64,000 bases of DNA, taken from Maea johnstoni. Taxonomy: Eukaryota > Annelida > Polychaeta > Spionida > Magelonidae. Numbering within the stretch: the first letter of the stretch is position 1; each line of letters opens with the position of its first letter. The notes below the pieces were generated by a model. That model ran no database searches, was not told where the DNA came from, and saw nothing but the letters and a program-made list of their open reading frames with translations. Positions 31,483 through 41,458 of the stretch are shown here, one piece after another. A program made the translations under genes and the position numbers. The stretch covers positions 62,001 to 126,000 of the forward strand of contig CAWWDR010001049.1 in the NCBI GenBank assembly GCA_963942565.1, written 5' to 3'.

Positions 31483-32205
31483 ATGGATCCAGAAAAAGTA
31501 CTGATTATTGAAGATGACAGTGAAATTGCACAGGTCATTGCTGTAAATATAGAAGATCTCGGTTTATCCACCGAACATGTCATGAATGGAAAGAAGGGAC
31601 TAGAAAAGGCACTCACAGGTGATTATTCCTTGATCATTCTCGATATTATGCTTCCTCAAATGGATGGGATTTCTGTATGTAAAGCCATTAGGGAAAAAGA
31701 TCCTCAAACACCAATTATGATGGTGACGGCAAAAGCTGAAGAGATAGACCGAGTTCTCGGTCTGGAGCTCGGTGCAGATGATTACCTGACAAAACCCTTT
31801 AGTGTCAGAGAGATGACAGCACGTGTTAAAGCGCTGCTGAGAAGAGCCAATACGCAGAACAGCAAAGTGGAAAGTGAATCCATTAATAAAGAAATGAAAA
31901 TCGGCGATTTATCTATCGATTTTGATAAGAGGAAAGTCTTTCTCCTAAAAAAAGAGATTGATGTCACGGTAAAAGAATTTGATTTACTGGCACTCTTTGT
32001 CAAAAATCCCGGAAGAGCCTACAGCAGAGCCGATCTACTGAATATCATCTGGGGATATCAGTTTCAGGGATATGAGCACACAGTGAATACCCACATCAAC
32101 CGATTGAGAAATAAAATTGAACAAGATGCTGCCAACCCTTTATACCTAAAAACCGTTTGGGGAGTAGGTTACCGATTTGCAGAAATTAACGAGTTCTCAT
32201 CATGA
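31483..32205 (+). CDS. OmpR-family response regulator
   Basis: A 240-residue response regulator. The receiver domain (residues 1-120) has the acidic pair IIEDDSEI, the phosphorylation Asp in LIILDIMLPQMDG (about residue 55), the Thr of MVTAKAE and the Lys of DDYLTKPFS. The C-terminal winged helix (about 135-235) has FDLLALFVKNPGRAYSRADLLNIIWG and the GVGYRF wing, so it is an OmpR/PhoB-type DNA-binding regulator. Its stop overlaps the histidine kinase start by 4 bases. Confidence 0.95.
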   Translation: MDPEKVLIIEDDSEIAQVIAVNIEDLGLSTEHVMNGKKGLEKALTGDYSLIILDIMLPQMDGISVCKAIREKDPQTPIMMVTAKAEEIDRVLGLELGADDYLTKPFSVREMTARVKALLRRANTQNSKVESESINKEMKIGDLSIDFDKRKVFLLKKEIDVTVKEFDLLALFVKNPGRAYSRADLLNIIWGYQFQGYEHTVNTHINRLRNKIEQDAANPLYLKTVWGVGYRFAEINEFSS

Positions 32206-33641
32206 TGAATATCTTTCAGTCATTTTACAGTAAATTGTCACTTATTTTTTTATTGCTGATCTTAATGCTCGGTGCGGGAAGTCTTTTCATTACCTTTAAT
32301 GCCGCCGGACACCTTTTCGATGAAGTGGAACAAATTTTGAATAGGGAATATGCCGCCAGTCTGGCTGTGGAACTGCAACCCTTTGTCAAAGACAGAATCG
32401 AAGAAGAGAAAATTAAAGATGCCATTCAATATATGATGGTGCTCAATCCCATGGTTGAGATTTATCTCATTGACGGGATGGGGAATGTACTGGCCTATTT
32501 TACAGGTCCGGAAGATATGGTGATAAGACATAAAATTGATATGGATCCCATAAGAAAATTTCTATTTGCCGATGGTAGAGAGTCCATAAAAGGAGATGAT
32601 CCCCGTACCGAAGATGAGGTCAAACCCTTTTCTACTGCCCCCATGCGAATTGTCAATCAACAGGGCTATGTCTATGTCATTCTGAGAGGACAGAGATTCG
32701 ATAAGTCTCTGGAAATGGTTCGCAACAGTTATTACCTGAGAACCGGCCTGATTACATTTCTTCTCGCCTTTATCGCGACAATAGTAGCCGGACTCTCTCT
32801 GTTTTCCCTTTTGACCAGGAGGCTCAGGCGTCTCAGATCGGCGGTAAAATCATTTGAATTGGGAGATTATGATAAAAGAGTGACTATCGGAGGAAACGAC
32901 GAACTGGCAGACCTGGGAAGGACTTTCAACGAAATGGCCGATTCGGTTGATAAGAGCGTACAGCAGAGGAGCGACCTCATTGCCAATATTTCACATGACC
33001 TTCGCAGTCCCCTAACATCAATCCGCGGGCACCTTGAAACCATCATCTTGAAAGACGACAAGCTATCCAATGAAGAAAGAAAAGAATACCTGGAGACCAG
33101 TTTAAAAAATGTATCCAATTTCCAGAAGCTGGTTGAAGAACTGTTTGAGTTGGCCAAACTGGAGAGCAAAGAGATAAAAGTTGAAAGCGAGCCTTTTCAA
33201 TTTGCCGAGTTAGCACAGGATGTATTATTAAAATTAAAGCCGGAAGCCGATAACTCTGGAATTGATATGAAAATACATCATCCCGAAATGATTCCCGTAT
33301 TCAATGGAGATATCGCTATGATGGAACGGGCCCTGACCAACATCATTGAGAACGCTCTGAGCTTTACGCCGGAAGGTGGCAGAATCGAACTTGAAATGTC
33401 TGTCAGTGACGATTATCTTATTTTACAAATACAGGATACGGGACTGGGTATAAATCCGGAAGATCTCCCCCATATATTTGAACGTTTTTACAAAGCTGAC
33501 AAAAGCAGGGATCGTCGATCTCCCGGAACTGGCCTGGGCCTAGCTATTACCAAAGAGATCATATTACTTCACAATGGAAAAATAGAGGCATTCAGCCGGG
33601 AAAAAGAAGGAGCACTTTTTCTCATAACATTACCCCTGTAA
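32202..33641 (+). CDS. Sensor histidine kinase
   Basis: A 479-residue membrane histidine kinase. Helix 1 is at residues 12-34 and helix 2 at about 180-200, with a periplasmic sensor of about 145 residues between. HAMP follows (SLLTRRLRRLRSAVKSF). HisKA has NISHDLRSPLTSIRGHLETI with the phospho-accepting His. The ATPase domain has NIIENALSF (N box), DTGLGI and GTGLGLAI. It forms a cognate pair with the preceding regulator. The stimulus is unknown. Confidence 0.95.
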   Translation: MMNIFQSFYSKLSLIFLLLILMLGAGSLFITFNAAGHLFDEVEQILNREYAASLAVELQPFVKDRIEEEKIKDAIQYMMVLNPMVEIYLIDGMGNVLAYFTGPEDMVIRHKIDMDPIRKFLFADGRESIKGDDPRTEDEVKPFSTAPMRIVNQQGYVYVILRGQRFDKSLEMVRNSYYLRTGLITFLLAFIATIVAGLSLFSLLTRRLRRLRSAVKSFELGDYDKRVTIGGNDELADLGRTFNEMADSVDKSVQQRSDLIANISHDLRSPLTSIRGHLETIILKDDKLSNEERKEYLETSLKNVSNFQKLVEELFELAKLESKEIKVESEPFQFAELAQDVLLKLKPEADNSGIDMKIHHPEMIPVFNGDIAMMERALTNIIENALSFTPEGGRIELEMSVSDDYLILQIQDTGLGINPEDLPHIFERFYKADKSRDRRSPGTGLGLAITKEIILLHNGKIEAFSREKEGALFLITLPL

Positions 33642-33647
33642 GACTTG

Positions 33648-34478
33648 TTAATAGGGCTCCTGTACTAATAATAAAGCTTCATTTTCGTCTTTCACTTCCT
33701 GTATTCGCAATTTATCGTTGTAAATTGTTCCCGATGAAACAGCTGCCGATGCATAGAGACCGAAATGAGCCTGGGCAAGACCGGAATGACCACCATTGAC
33801 TAGAGCATGAGAGATGAGGCTGCCATTCTGCCACAACTTGGCATATCCCTGATTCTCATCGAAATCAATCAGCAAATCCAATCGAACCCATTGATTCAAG
33901 GGGTAAATTAATAATCCACCCGGATCATTTATGCTATCAGCCTGGAATAGATGCTCCTGACGTCCCTGTTCCGGTACATGAGCCAAATGAACATACCCAT
34001 CATGTACGAGATTTGCCAGAACAGTTCTGGACCAATTATCGCTGGCATCCGAAGAGAGTGTGATAAAGCTGAACCAGTCATCGATTGATCCGGCAGGTCT
34101 GTCAATTAAATTTATATCCAGATATACCCAAAGCGTGACCAGGCACGGTGTGCGGTAGATTCCTTCTATTGTCTTGTGAAATTGAATGGTTGGATATGCA
34201 CGATGGGGAAAATAACCCGGTCCATCATTATGAGAATTGGTAGCACTGCTGATCCAGGCTTTATGGGAATATTGGCCATCTTTAGAAATTTCGTCGGAAA
34301 GTTCATGTGTGCTATTATAATCTCCAGGTGAAACTATATAAAAATTTTCAAAATCAGTTATTGATTCAAAGGAAGTTTCGAAAATTCTTAAAGGTCCTGA
34401 ATATGAGGGGTCATATATACTCGTGCATGATTGTACAATTAGAGCAATAGCCGTAATTTGAATGATTTTTCGCATCAA
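33648..34478 (-). CDS. Lipoprotein with lectin/LamG-like fold
   Basis: A 276-residue outer-surface lipoprotein. The N-terminus MMRKIIQITAIALIVQSC carries a lipobox ending at Cys18, so it is exported and lipid-anchored. The remainder is beta-rich, with WVRLDLLIDFDENQGYAKLWQNG resembling the concanavalin-like or polysaccharide-lyase-like jelly-roll strand pattern (dHxxxDxxDxxGxxxvyxNG-type). No catalytic residues can be assigned. It converges with the histidine kinase gene, 6 bases apart. Sugar or surface binding is a guess. Confidence 0.65.
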   Translation of the reverse strand: MMRKIIQITAIALIVQSCTSIYDPSYSGPLRIFETSFESITDFENFYIVSPGDYNSTHELSDEISKDGQYSHKAWISSATNSHNDGPGYFPHRAYPTIQFHKTIEGIYRTPCLVTLWVYLDINLIDRPAGSIDDWFSFITLSSDASDNWSRTVLANLVHDGYVHLAHVPEQGRQEHLFQADSINDPGGLLIYPLNQWVRLDLLIDFDENQGYAKLWQNGSLISHALVNGGHSGLAQAHFGLYASAAVSSGTIYNDKLRIQEVKDENEALLLVQEPY

Positions 34479-34557
34479 TCCATCTCCTGCTTTGATTGAT
34501 CAATATAGTGCAGTAAACATATAAAGACACGAAATAAAGTGGATTAATTACATATGA

Positions 34558-35025
34558 TTATGCATCATTCGATCCTATAACGGCATGAATAGAATTCATT
34601 ATGGGAATATATCCCGTACAGCGGCAGATATTCCCTTCCAGTGCCGTTTTGATCTCATCGTCGTCGGGTTTGGGATTTTTGTCTAACAGAGCTTTAATAC
34701 TCATTAGCATTCCAGGAGTGCAGTATCCGCATTGACTCCCTCCGTGGTCGACAAAAGCCTGCTGTATGTCTGACAGAACATGATTCTGAGCCAGACTCTC
34801 GATTGTTTGAATCTCTCCGCCGTCGCATTGGGCTGCCAGTATCAAACAGGAACAGACAGCTTCGCCATTAAGGATTACGGTACATGCTCCGCATTCTCCA
34901 ACGGCGCATCCCTCTTTGGTTCCAGTCAAATGGAGATTCTCTCTAAGCATATCCAGCAGCCGCAGAGATCCCGGGACGAGCAAAGTGTGTTTTCGATTAT
35001 TGACGGTTACTGTTAGTTCATTCAT
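34558..35025 (-). CDS. Xanthine-dehydrogenase-type 2Fe-2S subunit
   Basis: A 155-residue protein with two 2Fe-2S clusters. The N-terminal plant-type ferredoxin motif is GCAVGECGACTVILNGEAVCSC near residues 38-60. The C-terminal four-helix cluster motif is CGYCTPGM and NICRCTGY near 98-136. It transfers electrons from the molybdenum site to FAD in xanthine-dehydrogenase-family hydroxylases. The ATG overlaps the stop of the large subunit by 8 bases; both are on one transcript. Confidence 0.95.
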   Translation of the reverse strand: MNELTVTVNNRKHTLLVPGSLRLLDMLRENLHLTGTKEGCAVGECGACTVILNGEAVCSCLILAAQCDGGEIQTIESLAQNHVLSDIQQAFVDHGGSQCGYCTPGMLMSIKALLDKNPKPDDDEIKTALEGNICRCTGYIPIMNSIHAVIGSNDA

Positions 35026-38000
35026 TTTTCATTTCCTTTCGCAGAGAATTCATATTGTCTTTAAATATATTGAGGAAAACCGGTTTCTTGAATTTCCCCG
35101 ACCATCTCTTTCCTATGGCATTTTCAATTTTTTCAGACAGCAGGTTCTCGGCTTCTAAGACTGCCTTATCATCAAGCGTTCTACCGACGAATACATTCTC
35201 CAGATCCTCCAGTCTGCTGGGATAGGAAAAGAGGGCGCCATCGACAATTCTGCACTCTTCTACGAATTGATCTTCATCGACTTTGAACAGCATGCTCAAG
35301 CTGACCCTGGTTATGTTGAGGGTGTTTCTCCTTCCCAGTTTTTCATAAGCTGAATACCAGGCTCCTTCGGGTTTTTCCATAATCACAGAATGAACTAGTT
35401 CGTCTTCTCTAATGCAGGTCTTATAACCGCCGGTTATAAATTCTTCTATGGGCAGCAATCTATCCGAATCCCTGGAGATCAACTTGATACTGGCCTTGTA
35501 AATCATCAAAGGGGGTATGCAGTCGCCGCATGGAGCGGCATTGACCAGATTGCCACCGATTGTCGCTCTGTTCCTGATCTGATTGGATCCCACTAAAAAG
35601 GCAGCGTCTGTCAAAATAGAGAAAAGCTTTTTCAAAGTGTCGTGATAGGCAATCTGATTATAATTAACACAGGCTCCGATTGTGATGCTGTTTTCCGTTT
35701 CGCTGATCTCTTTCAATTCTTTCAGATTGCTTATGTCAACAAAGATCTGTTCATTATTGAGCAGCCTGGACTGAACGAGAAGATCAGTTCCTCCCGCAAG
35801 TGGCACTACCCCTTCATTTGAAACCATCTCAAGAGCTTCATTGAGATCAGTCGGATTCAATATATTTATGCCTGATAAAGCGGGGACCTGTTTTTTTCCT
35901 GTCCCCTCATGAAGCAATTCACTTTGCCTGGCCGGTTTTTTGAGATTATACCCCAGAAATACCTGCTCCATGGTCAATGGAAGATTATAAGGTCTGCTTT
36001 CTGTGGCAAAAAAGATGGCATTCCCCAAAGCTGCTGCGATAATTTCATTTGTCGGTTCACCTACTGATTTAGCACCGAATGGACCGTATTTGTCGGGATT
36101 TTCTATTATGATGGCATCTATATCACCAATATCTTTAATCGTCGGAAGAAGGTAAGAATCAAAGTTTTCACTTTTTACCAGACCTTTCTGCATATTGAAA
36201 TCTTCCAAAACAGCATAACCCATGCCCTGAACAACTCCGCCGTAGATCTGTCCCTCGACACCGACCCTGTGAATGGCCCGACCCACATCGTGAGCAGCCG
36301 TGACTTTCAGGATTTCCATTTTACCCGTATAGGTATCGACTCTGATTTCAGCCACCTGACAACCGTATACATAGGTAAAATAAGCATCTCCCTGGCCGGT
36401 TTCATCATCAAAGTCCACTTCGGGTCCTTTAAAATATCCGATTGCCGATAGGTTGACCCCTTTGGCAACTGTTTTCTCAATGGCTTTTTCAAATGTCATT
36501 TGAATTGAAGGATTTTTAATCTGAGCAATAATACCGTCATTCCAGTATGTTTCTTCTGCCTTGGTTACCTTTAGATCATCTTTAATGACTTGAAAAATTC
36601 TTTTTTTGAGGATTTCCCCTGCATCCTGAACCGCAGAGCCCCCTGTCAGGGTAGCCCTCGATGCCACTGTAGGTCCTCCGTCGGGAGTGTAGGAAGTGGG
36701 ACTGTCTGTCATATACACTTTTTCCAGTTTCGTTCCCAGAACTTCACAGGCTATGATGCAGAAGGCGGTCTGCAAGCCCGATCCATTTTCACAAACTCCG
36801 CTTATGAGATTGATGCTGCCGTCGGGATTGACCGTCATGACGGCACTGGAAATATCGACTCCTTCCGAGCCCAGTGAACAGCCCCTGAGACTATCGGCAA
36901 TACCAATACCATACCGGTACCGGCCTCCGGCCTTATTCTTTTTTGCATATTCTATTCGCTTATTCTCAAAGTCTGACTTTTCTGCCGTTTCCTTCAATGC
37001 CTGGACGAGCGATACAGTATGGTCCTTAAAATGCTGACTCGTTGCAGAGTAACTGTTCTGCTTCAATCCATTCTGCAAACGGATTTCCAAAGGAGACATA
37101 TGACAGATATGGGCCATTTCATCAATAAACGATTCGTGGGCAAAGGTGATTTGAGGGGAACCAAATCCTCTCAGCGCAGAGGTATAGCAGTTATTGGTGT
37201 AAATTCCCCTTACTTTTGTTTTAACATTTTCAATTTCATAAGGTCCCGTTGCCTGGACCAAAGCTCTCCAGGTGACGAAAAAAGTTTGAAAGGAATAGGC
37301 TCCGCTGTCAGCCAGAATGTCAATTTCCATAGCATTGATTTTCCCTTTTTCAGAAAATCCCGCTTTGTAATTGAGTATAAATGGATGGCGCTTGGAACTC
37401 TCAATGATGGAGTTTTCCCGCGAGTAGGTTGATTGTACAGGTCTTCCCGTCATACGGCATAGCAAAGCCGTTCGGCAGGCTATATGATCTATAATGTCAT
37501 CTTTCCCTCCGAAGGATCCGCCCATGACCGATTTTATGACATTGATTCGGCTCATATCCATAGAAAGATATTGTGAGACAAACCTGCGGACCTTATGGGG
37601 ATTCTGTATCGAGCCGTAGATCTCGACTCCCGCTCCCCTCTCATCGGGTACGGCCGTGACGGATTCCGGTTCAATATAAGCGTGCTCCTGAAACGGAGTT
37701 GTATAGCGTCTTTCAAGAATATGATGAGATTGAGCAAATCCCTTTTCCACATCACCTTTAACCAGGGGATATTCATTGACGATATTGCTCTCATATTCGG
37801 GATGCAATATGCGCGTTTCCGGTTTCACAGCCTCTTCGATATCGGTGACCGGTTCCAATGGCTCATATTCCACTTTAATCGCCGATGAAGCCGATATGGC
37901 CTGGATTCTTGTCTCGGCAGCGACTACAGCAATGACATCTCCAATAAAATGGACCTCTTCTCCGGCAATGGGAGCAAAGTCCGCTCTTACAGGACCGATT

Positions 38001-38218
38001 TTTTTATCTCCCGGAACATCACTGTACAGGGCTATGGCTCTCACCCCCTCCATTTTCTCAGCTTCGGAGATATCAATTGAAATTATTTTCCCCGCGGGAA
38101 TATCGGCATACCTGCAGACAGCCTGAAGCATACCGGGCAACTCTATATCATTACCGTAAATCGCTCTTCCGGTTACTTTTTCATAACCATCGGTTCGGCC
38201 TTTTCTCTCACCTATCAT
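35018..38218 (-). CDS. Xanthine-dehydrogenase-family Mo-FAD fusion subunit
   Basis: A 1,066-residue fusion. Residues 1-110 form the alpha/beta hammerhead domain and 125-760 the molybdopterin-binding domain, with GGSFGGKDD, ALRGFGSPQ and the catalytic Glu in GAKSVGEPTNE. Residues from about 780 form the FAD domain of the CoxM/XdhB type (PLAGGTDLLVQ, then NQIRNRATIGGNLVNAAPCGD and a CO-DH flavoprotein C-terminus). The usual single-chain order is FeS-FAD-Mo; here Mo precedes FAD and the FeS chain is separate. It hydroxylates a purine, aldehyde or related heterocycle; the substrate is not decided. No Mo-cofactor maturation genes are adjacent. Confidence 0.93.
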   Translation of the reverse strand: MIGERKGRTDGYEKVTGRAIYGNDIELPGMLQAVCRYADIPAGKIISIDISEAEKMEGVRAIALYSDVPGDKKIGPVRADFAPIAGEEVHFIGDVIAVVAAETRIQAISASSAIKVEYEPLEPVTDIEEAVKPETRILHPEYESNIVNEYPLVKGDVEKGFAQSHHILERRYTTPFQEHAYIEPESVTAVPDERGAGVEIYGSIQNPHKVRRFVSQYLSMDMSRINVIKSVMGGSFGGKDDIIDHIACRTALLCRMTGRPVQSTYSRENSIIESSKRHPFILNYKAGFSEKGKINAMEIDILADSGAYSFQTFFVTWRALVQATGPYEIENVKTKVRGIYTNNCYTSALRGFGSPQITFAHESFIDEMAHICHMSPLEIRLQNGLKQNSYSATSQHFKDHTVSLVQALKETAEKSDFENKRIEYAKKNKAGGRYRYGIGIADSLRGCSLGSEGVDISSAVMTVNPDGSINLISGVCENGSGLQTAFCIIACEVLGTKLEKVYMTDSPTSYTPDGGPTVASRATLTGGSAVQDAGEILKKRIFQVIKDDLKVTKAEETYWNDGIIAQIKNPSIQMTFEKAIEKTVAKGVNLSAIGYFKGPEVDFDDETGQGDAYFTYVYGCQVAEIRVDTYTGKMEILKVTAAHDVGRAIHRVGVEGQIYGGVVQGMGYAVLEDFNMQKGLVKSENFDSYLLPTIKDIGDIDAIIIENPDKYGPFGAKSVGEPTNEIIAAALGNAIFFATESRPYNLPLTMEQVFLGYNLKKPARQSELLHEGTGKKQVPALSGINILNPTDLNEALEMVSNEGVVPLAGGTDLLVQSRLLNNEQIFVDISNLKELKEISETENSITIGACVNYNQIAYHDTLKKLFSILTDAAFLVGSNQIRNRATIGGNLVNAAPCGDCIPPLMIYKASIKLISRDSDRLLPIEEFITGGYKTCIREDELVHSVIMEKPEGAWYSAYEKLGRRNTLNITRVSLSMLFKVDEDQFVEECRIVDGALFSYPSRLEDLENVFVGRTLDDKAVLEAENLLSEKIENAIGKRWSGKFKKPVFLNIFKDNMNSLRKEMKNE

Positions 38219-38349
38219 ATATGAAATCCTATTTACTTAATCAACACTAACTTCATTATACATATAAAATAATCAAGTTTACTGTTTTTTTCCAATTTTG
38301 TGATAGTTTTGTGATATTTACTTAGTACCTTCTAACATGGAGGCTATTA
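38219..38349. promoter_or_regulatory. Divergent promoter region with paired direct repeats
   Basis: The 131-base spacer between the Mo-FAD gene (minus strand) and the DipZ gene (plus strand). TTTTGTGATA occurs twice, at 38296-38305 and 38307-38316, an 11-base period that puts both copies on the same face of the helix, as for tandem regulator dimers. GGAGG before 38350 is the DipZ ribosome-binding site. Confidence 0.5.
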
Positions 38350-40083
38350 ATGTTCATTTTACTACTATTTGCATTCCTATCAGGAGTGGTTACAATTTTA
38401 TCTCCCTGCATACTTCCCATACTGCCGATAGTTCTATCGGGAAGCGTCGGAGGGAAAAGACGCCCCTATGGTGTAATATTGGGTTTCATTCTCAGTTTCA
38501 GCATATTCACTTTGACTCTTTCCGCTATCGTTCAATTTTTGAACATTCCGGCAGATGCTTTGAGAATCATAGCTGTAGTTCTAATCGTGCTCTTCGGAGT
38601 CATTATGCTCGTACCCCAATTCACCTTGCTGTTTGAAAAGTTCGCATCGAGAATGAATCGAAATACCAAACAGAGCAAAGCAACCAGTGGATTTAAAGGC
38701 GGACTGGTCGTGGGCTTCAGCCTCGGGTTGATATGGACTCCCTGCGTAGGTCCTATTATGGCATCTGTTATCAGCCTCGCTATTACCCAGGCTGTTGACG
38801 GTGGTTCCGTTCTAATTATATTGGCCTACTCTCTTGGAACATCGATTCCCATGCTGGCAATTATGGTTGGAGGAAGAAAACTGATCAGCCGCTTCTCAAA
38901 ATTATCTGCCAATTCCAGAAAAGTACAACAGGGATTCGGAGTATTGATGATAGTTGTAGGATTGTCCATCGGTTTCGGACTCGATAGAAGATTCCAAACA
39001 GCCGTTCTGGATATTTTCCCGGGATACGGTGAAGGGCTTACATTCTTCGAGACGATCGAACCTGTGCAAAATGCCATAAATAATCGGAATGCCCCTCCTC
39101 CGGCAATGATGATGACAGGAGAAGAAGCTATATCTTTTGACATAGAACCGAAAAACGCCCGATTAGGCGATTACGGTATGGCACCTGAAATAATTACCAA
39201 CGGCATGTGGTTTAACAGCGAGCCTCTTACAATAGAAGAATTGAAAGGAAAAGTCGTCATTGTAGATTTCTGGACTTACAGCTGTATCAATTGCGTACGC
39301 ACCATTCCCCATCTGCAATCGTGGTACGAAGCGTACAAAGATGAAGGTCTGGTCATAATCGGTGTGCACTCTCCGGAATTCGCCTTTGAAAGAGAAGCGG
39401 ATAACGTGAAAAAGGCCATGGATGAGTTAGGTGTCGACTGGCCTGTCGTTTTAGATAATCAGTTTGCCCAATGGCGATCCTACCAAAACAGATACTGGCC
39501 GGCTAAGTATTTTATTGATGCCACTGGGAAAATACGGTATTTCCATTTTGGCGAAGGCGAATACGAATCATCTGAAAAAGTGATCAGAAAGCTTCTAGAT
39601 GAAGCGGGAAGATTGACTACTGACAAAGCAGCTGAAATGCCGGTTGCAAAAATCGACAGCAGAACCGCCGAAACCTATTTGGGATTCAGAAGAACTGAAG
39701 GATTTACAGCCTCAACTGAACTTATTGAAAACCAGTACGCTCAATACGATTCTGCCGATCAGCTGGAAAACGGCATGTGGACCCTCGACGGGAAATGGGC
39801 TTTTACTAAAGAATATGTAGTCAATGAAGAATCGGGAGTACTGGAATTGGGATTCAATGCCAAAAACGTCTTTCTGGTAATCGAACCCGTAGATGATTCA
39901 TCTGTTCTTGAAATTGAAGTCGACGGATCGGTTTCCGGAAATACGGTAGATGTAGTTGACGGCCTAGTGCAACTCGACGAGAGTCGGCTCTATCAACTAG
40001 TAGGTCTGGATAAGCGTGGCAACCATATATTGAAATTGAAAGTAACAGGAAAATTGCGTCTATTCGCATTCACCTTTGGGTGA
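38350..40083 (+). CDS. dipZ: DipZ-like thiol-disulfide exporter (CcdA-TlpA fusion)
   Basis: A 577-residue membrane protein. Residues 1-215 are a CcdA/DsbD-type domain of six helices with two redox Cys: SPCILP (near 20) and TPCVGP (near 130). Residues 260-420 form a periplasmic TlpA-like thioredoxin with the CxxC motif YSCINC near residue 311. Residues 430-577 form the C-terminal beta domain seen in DipZ. It passes electrons from cytosolic thioredoxin across the membrane. Because msrB and msrA follow in the same operon, the recipients are probably these exported reductases. Stop and next ATG overlap in the usual ATGA fashion. Confidence 0.92.
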   Translation: MFILLLFAFLSGVVTILSPCILPILPIVLSGSVGGKRRPYGVILGFILSFSIFTLTLSAIVQFLNIPADALRIIAVVLIVLFGVIMLVPQFTLLFEKFASRMNRNTKQSKATSGFKGGLVVGFSLGLIWTPCVGPIMASVISLAITQAVDGGSVLIILAYSLGTSIPMLAIMVGGRKLISRFSKLSANSRKVQQGFGVLMIVVGLSIGFGLDRRFQTAVLDIFPGYGEGLTFFETIEPVQNAINNRNAPPPAMMMTGEEAISFDIEPKNARLGDYGMAPEIITNGMWFNSEPLTIEELKGKVVIVDFWTYSCINCVRTIPHLQSWYEAYKDEGLVIIGVHSPEFAFEREADNVKKAMDELGVDWPVVLDNQFAQWRSYQNRYWPAKYFIDATGKIRYFHFGEGEYESSEKVIRKLLDEAGRLTTDKAAEMPVAKIDSRTAETYLGFRRTEGFTASTELIENQYAQYDSADQLENGMWTLDGKWAFTKEYVVNEESGVLELGFNAKNVFLVIEPVDDSSVLEIEVDGSVSGNTVDVVDGLVQLDESRLYQLVGLDKRGNHILKLKVTGKLRLFAFTFG

Positions 40084-40097
40084 TGAAGGAGATAACA

Positions 40098-40739
40098 ATG
40101 AAAAAAATAACAATAATTACCATTAGCATATTATTACTGGTGGCCGTAATAACTATGGCCAATGCCAGAGGAAACAATGATCCCGACTATGTGGAAATTG
40201 AAAAAGAACAGGTAGAGCCACCTAAAATGGAAGGTTCTATGGAAATGACTATGGATGCCTCTCCAGCGGTTCCGCCTCCGGGAGTTACCGACGGTCGCTA
40301 TGAAAAGCCATCTTACGATGTCCTGCAAAATGAACTGACAGATCTACAGCTTCAGGTTACCCAATTCGACGGAACGGAACGAGCATTCGCCAATGAATTC
40401 TGGGATAGCAAGGAAGAAGGTATTTATGTAGATATCGTTTCCGGTGAGCCTCTCTTCAGCTCAACAGATAAATACAAATCGGGAACAGGATGGCCGAGTT
40501 TCACAAGACCTCTGGAAGAGGGAAATGTGATTAATCTGACAGATGACAGTTACGGCATGATCAGAATTGAAGTGAGAAGCCTTTACGCCGATTCTCATCT
40601 GGGGCATTTGTTTAATGACGGGCCAAAGCCCACGGGATTGCGATATTGTATAAACTCGGCATCACTGCGTTTCGTCCCTGTTGAAGATCTTGAGGAAGAG
40701 GGTTATGGACAATATCTGACTCTTTTTGAAATGGAATAG
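40098..40739 (+). CDS. msrB: Exported methionine-R-sulfoxide reductase MsrB, single Cys
   Basis: 213 residues from the ATG at 40098 (AAGGAG at 40085-40090 fixes it; an ATG at 40080 has no such site). A signal peptide (residues 1-22) is followed by a Met/Pro-rich linker and the SelR domain. SGTGWPSF and [11 protein letters not shown] lead to the catalytic Cys in [11 protein letters not shown]. The four zinc cysteines of classical MsrB are absent (the site reads [14 protein letters not shown]), and there is no resolving Cys: this is the only Cys in the protein. It should repair methionine-R-sulfoxide outside the cytoplasm. Confidence 0.92.
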   Translation: MKKITIITISILLLVAVITMANARGNNDPDYVEIEKEQVEPPKMEGSMEMTMDASPAVPPPGVTDGRYEKPSYDVLQNELTDLQLQVTQFDGTERAFANEFWDSKEEGIYVDIVSGEPLFSSTDKYKSGTGWPSFTRPLEEGNVINLTDDSYGMIRIEVRSLYADSHLGHLFNDGPKPTGLRYCINSASLRFVPVEDLEEEGYGQYLTLFEME

Positions 40740-40752
40740 AGGAGAAAATATA

Positions 40753-41409
40753 ATGAAAAAGATACATGTAATATTATTTTTATTCAGTTCTGTATCAATG
40801 ATTTTCGGATTTGGACAGGTAGAATCCCAGGATATGGAATCCCGGGTGGAAGGCGATTACACACTGGCCGATGTGGATACAGCAGTGTTCGCCGGTGGAT
40901 GCTTCTGGGGCGTCGAAGGCGTTTTCGAATTATTGAACGGCGTTGAGGATGTGGTTTCCGGTTATGCCGGAGGAGCAGCCGATACGGCTCATTATAGAAT
41001 GGTGGGAACGGGACAGACAGGTCATGCGGAGACAGTGCAGATATTGTACGACCCCAATGTAATCTCTTTTGAAAAGCTTCTGGAAGTCTTTTTCATCGTC
41101 GCCCATGATCCTACACAGTTAAATTATCAGGGACCGGATATTGGTACCGAATATAGATCGTCAGTCTTTTATATGAATGAAGAGCAGAAAATGAAAACAG
41201 AAGCCTATATACAGGATATGGAAAAAGAGGGTGTCTATAAGCAGCAGATTGTAACTCAGCTTGAGGAACTGGAAAAATTTTATCCCGCTGAGGATTATCA
41301 TCAGGATTTTCTGACACTCAATCCGACCCATCCCTACATCGTATATTGGGATATGCCTAAAATCAGGGATCTGGAAAATAGATATCCCGAGTTGCTGGCA
41401 GATAAGTAA
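40753..41409 (+). CDS. msrA: Exported methionine-S-sulfoxide reductase MsrA, single Cys
   Basis: 218 residues from the ATG at 40753, with AGAGGAGA 7-8 bases before it. A signal peptide is followed by the peptide-methionine-(S)-S-oxide reductase fold. The active site is FAGGCFWGVEGVFE, and YHQDFL is the usual C-terminal motif. The catalytic Cys is the only one; the C-terminal resolving Cys of classical MsrA is absent. It probably relies on direct reduction by the DipZ thioredoxin domain. It ends the dipZ-msrB-msrA operon. Confidence 0.94.
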   Translation: MKKIHVILFLFSSVSMIFGFGQVESQDMESRVEGDYTLADVDTAVFAGGCFWGVEGVFELLNGVEDVVSGYAGGAADTAHYRMVGTGQTGHAETVQILYDPNVISFEKLLEVFFIVAHDPTQLNYQGPDIGTEYRSSVFYMNEEQKMKTEAYIQDMEKEGVYKQQIVTQLEELEKFYPAEDYHQDFLTLNPTHPYIVYWDMPKIRDLENRYPELLADK

Positions 41410-41429
41410 TAGCAAATAAGAATAAAATA

Positions 41430-41458
41430 AACCGCAGATCCATTCTGCGGTTTTTTTT
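41430..41458 (+). terminator. Terminator of dipZ-msrB-msrA operon
   Basis: Stem AACCGCAG (41430-41437) and CTGCGGTT (41445-41452), followed by T8. On the opposite strand the A/T-rich side also gives a T run, so it may serve the convergent WYL gene. Confidence 0.92.

Noticed and set aside
34780-38126. Several 60-137 codon plus-strand frames over the molybdoenzyme genes
   Set aside because: Antisense to strongly supported coding sequence with complete domain motifs.
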